From positions 261,567,001 to 261,631,000 of the forward strand of contig NC_092341.1 of the NCBI RefSeq assembly GCF_046630445.1: a stretch of 64,000 nucleotides of DNA. The letters run 5' to 3'. Numbering within the stretch: the first letter of the stretch is position 1; every line of letters begins with the position of its first letter. Positions 25,012 through 35,700 of this stretch are shown here, piece by piece. Position numbers and translations under genes: made by a program. Source of the stretch: Rutidosis leptorrhynchoides (Eukaryota; Streptophyta; Magnoliopsida; Asterales; Asteraceae). The notes under the pieces are model-generated. The model was not told the origin of the DNA, did not search any database, and saw nothing but the letters and a program-made list of their open reading frames with translations.

Positions 25012-25773
25012 CTATGAAGGTTCCGAAATAAATAAGTTATTTATCTTATTATTAATCACGGATTTTATATATCTAGAACGACCCTCACAAATAGCATATA
25101 CTAATTTGTTAAGAATTAATCGGATTGAAGATATAGCGTCATCATTCGCTAGAATTGAAATATCCGCGAGATCGGGGTCATAATTTGTATCGATTAAACA
25201 AATTGTTGAAATTCTCAACGTGATACATTCTTGAAGGGTCGTATATTCTTCGTACTGATCAACGATGATTACAATATCGGGTAACCCCGTCATATATTTA
25301 ATCCCGCCTAGATATGTTTGCAAATGAGATAATTGTCTTTTCAACATAGTCACATCTCTTTTCGGAAGACGGTGGAGTCCCCCTGTTTTTTGTTCGGTTC
25401 TCAAGTCTCTAAACTTATGAAGTCTCGTTTCTGTAGTGGACCAATTCGTTAACATACCACCAAGCCATTTTTTATTAACCTAATGACATCGAACCCTTAT
25501 TGCAGCCCATGCTACTGAATCAGCTTCTTTATTTTTAGTGCCAACAATTAAGAATTGTTTTCCCTTACTTGCTGCATCAAAAACCAAATCATAAGCTTCT
25601 GATAAAAAACGAGCAGTTCTAGTAACATTTGTAACATGAATACCTTTACGTTTTGAAGAGATATAAGGTGCCGATTTAGGATTCCATTTCCTAGTACCAT
25701 GGCCAAAATTAACTCCAGCTTCCATAATCTCTTCTAAATTAATGTTCCAATATCTTCTTGTCATTTCTCCCCA
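25012..25773 (-). pseudogene. rps2: Nearly complete rps2 (plastid ribosomal protein S2) in the nucleus
   Basis: From [12 protein letters not shown] near 25773 through [46 protein letters not shown] and [12 protein letters not shown] to AICEGRS. This is essentially the whole 236-residue plastid S2, a small-subunit ribosomal protein. One stop (TAG where plastids have a Tyr codon, after RVRCH) interrupts an otherwise single frame. The C-terminus runs on about 18 residues past the usual end. About 20 amino-acid changes from typical plastid S2 argue for decay in the nucleus. No transit peptide is visible upstream. Confidence 0.88.
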
Positions 25774-26145
25774 CACTGCCTCCCCCTTAAAAAGCGCGAA
25801 GAGGTACCCTGAAATATAAAAATATTCCGATGGAACCTTCTCTTCTAACATAGATTGGCGTAGAGACACAGCCCAAGCCAATATTCTGTTCTATTTGTTA
25901 TTTTTTTGCTTACTATTACCAAATTCAATGACTAGACTAACAAATTTAAAAGATAAAAGAAAGGGGTGAACCTGCTCTTAGGGATCATTAAATCTTAAAA
26001 AAAAGATGATTATTCTTGTCTATCATAGAAATTCTTTGAAAGGAAAGAATCAAATAATTTTTTGTGGTAGAACAAAATATCTTTCATTTCCTCGTAATAG
26101 ATTCTTTTTTTTTTTTAGTTCAAAAACGATGTTGTTAGGAAGGGT
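25774..26145. other. Plastid spacer upstream of rps2
   Basis: Continues the plastid insert 5' of rps2. No gene of its own; style and position fit the rpoC2-rps2 intergenic region, but I could not identify rpoC2 codons with confidence. Confidence 0.5.
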
Positions 26146-26397
26146 GAAGTTTTAATGATTTGTACGTTTCTATAATATATGCATTTTAACGATAACTCTA
26201 GGAGTTGTCGTTCGCATTTTCTTATAGTTTAGTAATCAACTACTAACATCTACTAATATTATTTAAGATTTGTGATTATTTTATTTTGTATATCTAAATT
26301 CTGATCTTACTATACTTAAAATAAACAAAATAAAAACAACCCCCACCACCTTTGTTTTGGGACTTGTACCCTTCTCACTATCTCTCTGTTTCTCTCA
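26146..26397 (+). promoter_or_regulatory. Presumed promoter and leader of the TBL gene
   Basis: About 250 bp separate the plastid insert from the TBL start codon. It has a TTTTGTATATC stretch at about 26284 that could act as a TATA box, then a CT-rich leader (CTATCTCTCTGTTTCTCTCA) just before ATG. Assignment is by position. Confidence 0.4.
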
Positions 26398-29300
26398 ATG
26401 AAGGTGACTGAGATTTCAAATGGGAAGAACAACAATCACCATCAAGGTACAACCCTTAAAAACACATCCAAAACCCTAATACTTGTATCCTCAATACTCA
26501 TCATCTTAACAGTTGTACATCTTTATCTTCCTGTAAACAAGTATCCAATATTCACAAATGATAATAGTCATAAATGTGATGTGTTTTCTGGTGAATGGAT
26601 CCCTAATCCGGATGCTCCATATTATAATAATAGGACATGTTGGGCGATCCATGAACATCAAAACTGTCAAAAATACGGACGACCCGACTCGGATTTCATG
26701 AAGTGGAGATGGAAACCCGATGGGTGTGATTTACCCATTTTCAACCCGTATGATTTTTTGGAGATTGTGAGGGATAAATCTTTGGCTTTTGTGGGTGATT
26801 CTGTGGGTAGAAATCAAATGCAATCCTTGATTTGCTTGTTATCCAGTGTAAGTTCTTCCACATTATTCATTTCCTTGTTAATATTATATTTTATTTATAT
26901 ATTTTATATTTTATTGTTATTTATTATTGCATTTATTATTTGATTTGATTTGATTATTTCCTCTACTATTATCTTACGTTCATAATATTTTATTTATCTT
27001 CAATATATTCGATAACATGATTTTGACTCACGATTATATGGAGACAAAATAGTGGGTCGGTATCGACTATTGAGTACGTCAATTTTTCAAAAATGATATT
27101 AAAATTAGTTATGATACATTGAATTAATATCAATAATTTTTTAATATTTGTTTGATAGAAAAAAATAAAGTAATAAATGGAAATTTCATTTAATCATGTT
27201 ATATTTTGGAAGAAAAAAATATTAATAACGTGAATATTTGGTTGAGAAGGAGAAGGTAACATATTATCACACTTATGTTAAAGTTAATTGCTTGGATTTT
27301 AGGAAATTATCTTCTTGTTTAATTTATTTATATTTTAATTATTAGTAATATACTGTATATGATGATTCTCACACACACTTTTTTGATCCTCACACACCAA
27401 TTGAGTATTATTAGAAGAGTAAAAGGTTAAAATAGGTGTGTGAGGATCAAAAAAGTGTGTGTGAGAATCATCCCCATATTTTTAGAGAAGAATGTTTCCT
27501 AGATAAAATAAATTTTATCGATGAAATGAGGAATTATATATAAAGAATCAATTACTTTAAACGGTCAATAAATAAAAAAGCTAACTCAAATAAAGTTGAA
27601 TAAATGTATAAGACCTTGTTGTAGTAAACAACGGGTGCTATGGAGTTGTAGAGAAAAATTATGCTGGCGTGTCAGTGTTATGAAAATAAAAATATTGTAG
27701 TTAATGTTGTGTTTTGAAGTGTTGTTGATAATGTGAAAAAATATACGTAGTAATTGGTATCAGTAAATAAAGAAAAAAAAAAACTAATTAAAAAAATATC
27801 GGCCAATCAAAATTCATCACGATAGTTGTGATTGCGTGTGGTTCCCTCACAACTTGAAAACTTGGGACTTGCACAATGCCCCTTTGTGCGAGTTGTGGGA
27901 GCTGTGACTTGGCATGTAGACAACGATCACGTAGACAATGATGCTTGTTCCCGCACGGTCTAATTACATGGGCTATTTTGTGGTATGGTGGGCCAACCTC
28001 AATGAATTACATGTCTGAATAATAACTTGATTTGCGGAAGCATCCTTCATCCGGAAAACACCTAAATTTTTGTGAAGATTCAAAAGGTTGGTGTACCATC
28101 CGAAATTTATACTCCGTATTTTTTATCGTACAATTATTTGATACGGAGTACGTAATTTTATAAATTTATCAATTTTAATTGTGAATATATCATAGTATTA
28201 CCTCAACAACACAAGAGAGAATCAAAATCGTATCATCCTTATGAGAAAACACAATATATCGTACTTAATTCATCACAACTATGTATAACGAGCTAGACAA
28301 CAAAAATCTAACCCTAGAAGACAAGATGTAGTATAAATTTATGATTTGATTATCTCTTTTCTGGATATATAATCTATTTTATTGACAAATTAAAACTACA
28401 GAGAAATATCGGTAATATGTATGTATTGTCGTATTTTTCCATCTTGCTAGACTTTATAGATCTTAATTATATTTCATGATCTTTCATCAACTAAAAAAAC
28501 TATAAAAAAAACTTTGAAATTAAGTCTCTCATCTATAATAAAGCCTTTAAATAGTAAGTCTTCATACTATAACTTTAGCAACAACTTGTGATATTCAATT
28601 TACATCTTTTACATCGAATAAAGCAAGTGATTAGTGGCTTTATACAACAACTACAAATTCAAAAGATACTATGAGATCAAGATTGGAGTGCGTTTGTAAA
28701 TGTACTTCTAACAAAAGGAATTTACTAATGACAACAACCCTTAAAGACTCATTAAAATGCACCAAACTGTTAAGGTGCATCAAATTGTTTGTACTAATTG
28801 GTTATAATAATCCTAAACAAAATACTCCGTACAAGGATTATCTTCAAATTTCATCATTATACATAGTACATTATCGAGCCCCTAAAAAACATATTTCGGA
28901 TGGTACACGTGTTTATAAGAGATTTGTTTAGTGTAGCCGATATTTTTAATTTCTGTTTTTATAACTTTAGTCTTGATTATATCCTAGTTTAAATGTATTT
29001 TCGCCTTGTTGGTGATGCCGCTTGCTTATGTTTGTTTAGTTTGGTTATGGCTCGTTTTGGAGTCTTTTGTATTCATTTACTATATTTTAGAAAATATAGG
29101 AAGATAAATCAAATAATCTTGTTTCTCTTTGACATTTTGAATTTTCAGGTTGAGTACCCTATAGATAAATCCAAGACAAAAGACGAGAACTTCAAACATT
29201 GGTACTATGTCTCTTACAACTTCACTCTCGCCACATTTTGGTCACCATTTTTGGTAAAATCAGAAGATGCTGGGTTTGATGGCCCAACCCACAACGGCCT

Positions 29301-29943
29301 CTTCAACGTATACCTAGACGAGTTCAACGAGAAATGGACCACCCAAATTGACGATTTCGATTATTTGAGCATCAACCTAGGTCATTGGTTTTGGCGGCCT
29401 ATGATATATTACATCAATAGTCAGATCATTGGTTGTAGATTTTGTGGATTGGTGAACGTCACTCATTCCTCTATGACATTTGGATATAGACATTCGATAA
29501 GAACCGCATTCAATGCTATTAACAGCAGAGAAAACTTTAAAGGTATAACGATTTTACGAACTTTTGCACCCAATCATTTTGAGGGTGGTGAATGGAATAC
29601 CGGTGGAAATTGTTTGAGAAAAAAGCCATATAAAAGAGATGAGATACCACTAAATGGTCTAAATTTGGAGTTGTATATGGCACAAATTGAGGAGTTTAGA
29701 AGGGGAGAAGAGATGGGAAAGAAAAGGGGTTTAAAGTATAGGCTTTTGGATATAACGAAAGCTACGTTACTAAGGCCAGATGGACACCCAAGTAGATATG
29801 GACATTTACCTAATGCAAATGTAACTTTGTATAATGATTGTGTTCATTGGTGTTTACCTGGGCCGATTGATACATGGAATGATTTCTTGCTTCATACGTT
29901 GAAGATGGAAAGTGTAAGATCAGTCCAAGAGAAATTACATTAA
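26398..29943 (+). CDS. Trichome-birefringence-like (TBL/DUF231) O-acetyltransferase, two exons
   Basis: Exons 26398-26847 and 29149-29943 join in phase (GT-AG) to give 414 residues. Residues about 25-46 are one membrane anchor ([19 protein letters not shown]), as for Golgi type II enzymes. The TBL domain follows with Cys60 ([11 protein letters not shown]) and Cys81 ([11 protein letters not shown]). GDS is in [10 protein letters not shown] at 133-135, NLGHWFWRP at about 226-234, and the C-terminal DxxH as DCVHW (Asp380, His383). GDS Ser with Asp/His form the catalytic triad of this family, which transfers acetyl groups to wall polysaccharides. NLGHWFWRP and GCRFC suggest the TBL19-22 clade, linked to xyloglucan acetylation; that placement is inference. 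All key residues are present. The 2.3-kb intron holds repeats, and plastid DNA lies just upstream. Confidence 0.92.
27361..27472. mobile_element. Foldback (MITE-like) element in the TBL intron
   Basis: Two perfect 38-bp inverted arms (27361-27398, 27435-27472), starting GATGATTCTCACACACAC, flank a 36-bp loop. The 112-bp unit could fold into a near-perfect hairpin. No clear target duplication is seen; TA-type flanks are possible. Probably a small non-autonomous DNA transposon. Confidence 0.7.
28091..28908. mobile_element. 818-bp segment with 16-bp terminal inverted repeats in the TBL intron
   Basis: GTGTACCATCCGAAAT (28091-28106) is matched exactly in inverse at 28893-28908. The interior is AT-rich without a supported gene. 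It could be a non-autonomous DNA transposon, but no target duplication is obvious and the family is unknown. Confidence 0.45.
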
Positions 29944-30598
29944 AGAGTTTAAGATGAACGAAATTGTTGTTGATTATACATTTTTTTGTTAGCTTACCTT
30001 GTTTATTTTTGTTATTTATATAGGTTTAAGGTCGCTTTACTTTTCATTTAATGATCTGTTTTTGTACAGCTCTTAATTCAAGAAGTAAAATTGTTATTTC
30101 TTTTATCACTTAATCTGAAATTTGCTCTCTGATATGGAATCAGACACTACTTCAGAATAAGAGAGAAAGACAAATGAAAAAAGAGTTAAATTCAGAATAA
30201 ATAAAATAAACAAACCCTTAATGTCCCCTTAATGTCTGTTAGACCTTGTGAGAGTGAGAGTCAAGAACCAACGTTGACCAACTAGAACGTTGTGTCCTAC
30301 TGTTCCCGTGATGAGTGTTTTGGAGTTTGACAAGAGACGTTTTATATTCCTATTTTTCAAACTTTCAAACGGTTCTCTTTATGTTTTTCATATTCAAAGA
30401 ATCAAAGGCCAGTGAAGGCTCTTTTTTAAATCAATTTTTCTCTATATTATTTTTACACGTTTATAATAATCATGTCGCTAGGAAAGTAACAACAAATGCA
30501 TGCAATAAAAATAAACACCACCAATGTTTGGTTACCAGTCACCATCTTTTGTTGGCTAGTCCTCTTCTTCCATGTCACTTTCTCTACATTATAACTAC
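29944..30598. other. 3' flank of the TBL gene
   Basis: No gene seen. The first 100 bp or so should be the TBL 3' untranslated region. It ends where duplication copy B begins at 30599. Under the tandem model its counterpart in copy A lies left of the window. Confidence 0.5.
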
Positions 30599-30726
30599 AA
30601 TATCACTTTATTATTATGTATTTGTTTCCATGTTTCCATTATCAGCCATGATTGATAGCTCATATGTGAACAGTAAATATATGAGCTGGAATATGGCTAA
30701 CATGTGAGATATATTCAACGAGGTTA

Positions 30727-31660
30727 CTCACGTGCAGGGCCGGCCCTAGGGTAGGGCTACAGGGGCGAGCGCACCCGAGCATCACATTTGAAGGGGCATC
30801 AAATCCGAAGTTCTGAGTTTTTTTAAGTGGAGTTGTGTTTTTTTTTTTTTTTTTTTTTAAGTTCAGAGGATAAATTTCATGAAGGAAGAGAGAGGAAAAA
30901 TGAAAAGTCAAAAGTTGGAAAAAGAAAAAATTGTAAACTTTTTTTTCTTTTGTCAGATGTGTTAATTTTATTAAAATCCAATATATCGTATAATATATAT
31001 AACGTATTGTACAATCACGTATGGATTTTGAAATTCTAGTCTAGCAATAGAGGTGACATAATAATGTGAATTCATAAAATAAGTTTACTGATTTCTTAAT
31101 ATAATACTCCATAGTACTACTTGATTTTTATATTTTCTTTAATTTAATTATTTCTACAAGGAACAAAAGTCCTTTTTTAAAAGTCCTATTTTATTGGTGT
31201 GTCACAAACAAATTTTGGTATAGTATAAAAAATGAATCCTTTTAAGATGTCAATTTTTGAGAAAATGTTTAAAAATAAAAATGTAAAGTTGATTTTTTAT
31301 TTTGAAAGTAGACAATTATTTTCAAACAAAAGAAAAATAGAATTATAAAAACATATTTCGGGATAGATCAAGTGATAATCTAATAATTTAGACACATGTT
31401 ACATTAATTTGATATTTTTCTTTTATAATCTACGCATTAATTAAATCACGTATGAAAAAAAAAAAAAACACTATAAAAATTTTAACTAGTCATTTCTCTC
31501 TTCAAATTGTCACACTAAATTTATTTAAAAAAAATTAACGTGAAAATGAGTTATATAAGTTGATTAGCTTTCGAACACTTGTTTATAAATAAAGTAGGGG
31601 GCATTATTTGATCGATTCGCCCCGGGCAACAGAACACTCGGCACCGGCCCTGCTCACGTG
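30727..31660. mobile_element. Non-autonomous hAT element, copy B only
   Basis: Element 30735-31652 (918 bp) starts CAGGGCCGGCCC and ends CACCGGCCCTG, giving imperfect terminal inverted repeats. It is flanked by the exact 8-bp duplicate CTCACGTG (30727-30734, 31653-31660). Copy A has one site, CTCGCGCG (about 6477), with no insert. An 8-bp duplication plus CAGGG-type ends are hAT features. No transposase frame. Confidence 0.9.
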
Positions 31661-32792
31661 CGTTTCAAATAATCAGGAGAAGAAAAAAAAAACTCCTAAT
31701 AGACCAAACCTGTGTCTACAAGAGTAAATATATCCAACCTTTGTCTGCAAGAGTAAATCACAGATTGCATCTTGATGCTTTTCTCACCTGGTAAAAGAAT
31801 AATAACTGGCACTTTTGCCATCTATAACATTAAAAAAGAAAAAAGAAAAAAAACCCATGCACTTTATGCATGTGACAAGTAATTATTGGTTAGCATGTAT
31901 GTATGGAGTACTGTGTTAAACATTCATTTTGTAACGGACTGTCATCTTCTGCAAATCAGATTCTTTTGGATATCATGTCATTTTGTTTGTTCATTTTAAG
32001 TTCGTGTCTTGAACTCTTGATGGGGACTTTTACCTTTAGTATAATGAGCCAAAAAATGGGTATTAAATATTATTGAAGGGCAGCTTAAGTACTCATAGTA
32101 TCTGTCAATGTGGTGTATGGGTTAGGTATATTTATGTGAGCAACACGATGATCCAACTTATCGAATGCAGCTGCAATGTAATTCATTTTTGAAACTATCC
32201 AGCCGGTGTTCGCAAACATGTAATTTATTAATTACAAGCTACTGGTATTTAGTAAATACGATTGATGGACTACATCTTATGTCTGTAATCCGCATAGACG
32301 TTTGCAACTAATTGGAGTAGAGTACTATATATTGGTTAGTGATGGTGAGTGAGGTCTTTAATGTGATATATAGTTGTCAAAACAAAATTAGGACTCATAT
32401 ACACTTACACAGGTCTTATGCGTGATCAAGGTGTTACAAGAAACATGCCTGAACACAAGTAGGAACCACAAATATCCAAAATACAAATTTCAGATATTAA
32501 TCCTACTATTACTTAAATATAGCTTGGGTGCAGATGGAGTCTCGCATTTAACCAGAGCAATCTAATTTTATGACTGTATCTCGTGTAGCACTATAATCTA
32601 AACCCAACTATTACAACAAACACTGTTCATGAAGCAAGAAAAACAGAAGGAAATGTAACGGAACACAAATATTTGGTTAAAAATTAAGGGAACACCAGTC
32701 TCATCCTGAATGGCGTAATAAGATAATGAAACCTCAAAACAAGATATGTGAACATATTTACATTGGTATTTGTATATGCATAATGGGAATCT
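31661..32792. other. Non-coding 3' flank of the coiled-coil gene, copy B
   Basis: Matches 6485-7646 with scattered substitutions and small indels. No gene. Confidence 0.6.
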
Positions 32793-35700
32793 TCAAAATG
32801 AAATCTTGATAAATACCAATATATGCAGAATAAGAATATAAAGCACAAAAGCAGACCTGAGAAGCATTTGTCTCTGCAGGGCGTCTGTGCGTACAATTGT
32901 GGGCTTGTAGCGAGGATCGACAATGTAATCAGGCGAAAGGTGTCCTTTATCAGAGTTGCTTCTTCCAAACCTATTTCTGGTAGCATTTGAGTCCGCAGTG
33001 CTGTTTTCAACTTTCCTCCATAGTCCATTTAGCCTATCTAGTTCCATTTCCTTTGAACGAATTTCACCCATCAGACCTGCTGCTTGATCCTAGCATCAAA
33101 TCGAACAGAAAATTACTAACAATTTTATCGATAATTACAAGGGAAAAAACACACATGTCATACGTGTGTGATACCTGCTTTGCAGCTAATTGCTCCATTA
33201 GGCTGTGAAGCTGTTTATCCAACATCATCTCCCGCTGAGCTGCAAAAATATCATGAATTATATTCACACAATCTAGTAAATCGTCATGTCTTATTTCTCA
33301 TTATAAACACATGAACATATATACTACTAACAACCATGATAGCTTCCTATTTGTGTTAGGTTGATTATAATTTATTAATGTGAGGTTGCTTGTGACAATT
33401 AAATTATATATTTGAGTGAAACAATGAGCCCACAACAAAGGAGTTAAAATTCGAGATTTGACATCAGTGCATAACAAAAAGACAACACATGAGGATCGTT
33501 ACTATAAAATTTAAATTAGTTCCAGTAATCCCGAATGACTGGAGGTCTCTTAATGCCAAACAATCTTAAAAGGAATAAAAACTTATTTTAAGAACTATCT
33601 TCTGAAAACCAAGTGCGCACGGTTGTGACAAAAAAAAAAAAAAAAAAAAAAAAAAACAAACAAACAAACAAGAAATAGGTAATGAAAAGAAGAGAGGTGA
33701 TGAGAAAATCAACAATGCCACAGTCAACCATGGGCATATAAAATGGTCAACTTTTTTGCGTTCGGCTAGTTTTTCAAAAATGAACAAATTTTCTCATGGC
33801 ATTCATGGGTTGCAAGGGTAATCTTGAAAAGAAAATGATGGATTTAGGGGGTGAGTGAATAACGCGTTGTCAGTAGGGATAAATAGTTAACTCGTAAGTA
33901 AACACATAGATACGCTGCGATATAAGCCCTCCAGTAGTTGGATGCTGTAGCCTAATTCGTATACATATGTTTGAAAAACTAGCTATAGTTGTATCTGAGA
34001 AAGTAAAATGAGAAAAAAAAAAAAAAAAAAAAAAGGACAAAAATAGAAAAACTATATGACAAAGATAGTTAACAATTACAATTCATTATATAAATACATG
34101 AATTAATTGTAAGATAATAAGATTATTTTTTCATATATATAAAGCATTAAAAAGATCATAATCTTTTTCAAGATTAGGATTATATTTTTTCTTAATTGTC
34201 TAAAATTGTGTTTACTAGTAGAATTTGACACAATGTAAATGTATACAAGTTTGTATTTTAATGTTTTTAAGGGTTATAATAAATTAACTTAGTAAATGCA
34301 TCCTTACTTAGACCTTATAAAATAAACTTTCTAGTAGTACCTAGTTTTCAATATAGGTATATCGTGATTATCGCTTTTTTTGTCAATGCATGATTTGCAA
34401 ATAAAACAAACAAATATAAGTAAATTTAGTACATAACTACACGTGTCTGCCTGCGATGACTATTTACAGGTGGCATGACGATAAAGTTTTTGTTTGGTTT
34501 GAAGGGCACTATTGTAATTTTGACAACTAAAATCTCTTCAGAAAATTGAATGCTTCATCAACTAGCATTTGAAAATCAGGCTTAATGTGAAAAAAAAAGC
34601 TCCCACTCATACAACCAAACAGAGCTAAATTATTTTTTATGTTATTTTTTAAGATAGCTTAAAGCTTGTAAAAGCTCGTCGCCAAACAAACTTTAATTTC
34701 TTTCGCATGGAGCTTTTACTAGCTCTTAAGAGCTGCAAGAATTCTTATTTGAAAACTAAGCTCCATCTCTAAAAAAGATTATAAAAATGTGTGGGTACAC
34801 ATACTTAAAGCTTTACCTTGATCAAACAGCTCCTAATTTAAACACTTTGAAGAAAATCATTCAAAATCCTAGAAGCCTTTCAAATCCAATTATTACAATG
34901 TTGTTCTTAGTAAAAATCACATTTTGAGTCAAGAATGTGATTGTTGTTAACTCATTGTTATTAGCTTCCCAGATTGTATACGTTACAGACAAACAAAATA
35001 TATGGATATTCCCTTCTTCCTTTCCAGTAACAAACATATGTATATGTATTATACTGAAAAGTATTTAGAGAATAATATGTTATAAACTAAATTTACTTAT
35101 AAAATAAAATTTAGTTTGACAAATATATTTGACATTACATTTATAATCTTGTCCTTTTTTCATTTTACACTTCACTGTTAAAGAAGATACACTAATTTAT
35201 CACACATATTTACACAAATAAGGTTACAGTGTGCAGCTTCAAATTAGAGTGTCGGCTTGCAGCTACAACTATTTTGCCAAACATACCCTAGGCTCAAGTA
35301 AGTGGGGATTACGTCTATCATTGTCAATATATTTAAAGGTTCTGCCATACAATTCATAGAATATGGTCTCACAATTAACAGTCTTTTCTTGAGTAGAACT
35401 CGAGTTAGTTTAGCATACTTAGTGTATCATTTGATAGTGATTAAAATTAAAATGCTTGTTGATAGACTTCTCCTTGTATGTTTACGTAACTTTAGTATCT
35501 TGAATGTTTAGTAAGAGACGTCTATCATGACTCAGATTACAGTCTCTATTAGTGTTTTTTGAGAGGTGCTCGTGAAAATGAACTAAGGACAAGGGGTCCA
35601 AAACAGCCTAATACATAACAAACGAGAATGCCCTCTAGATCTTTACGATTCTACGTTATATTTGCTTTATATATTTTGTAAATTGTGATACCGTACTTAA

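Larger units (their letters stand above)
20355..26145 (-). other. Plastid DNA insert (NUPT), rearranged, with two later TE insertions
   Basis: Minus-strand plastid pieces in order from the left: start of psaB; a partial rps2; atpI (3' part, middle, 5' end); spacer; nearly complete rps2; upstream spacer. The right-hand run rps2-spacer-atpI keeps plastid order, whereas psaB and the extra rps2 piece were joined from elsewhere. atpI is split by a Helitron (21394-21983) and a solo LTR (22351-24798). Outer limits are approximate; the right limit near 26145 rests on sequence style only. Confidence 0.85.

Noticed and set aside
25012-25881. rps2 as a working gene moved from plastid to nucleus
   Set aside because: An in-frame stop, no transit peptide and many unusual substitutions point to a pseudogene.
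28671-28931. Open frame in the TBL intron as an extra exon
   Set aside because: The TBL domain is continuous from exon 1 to exon 2 without it, and it has no TBL motif.
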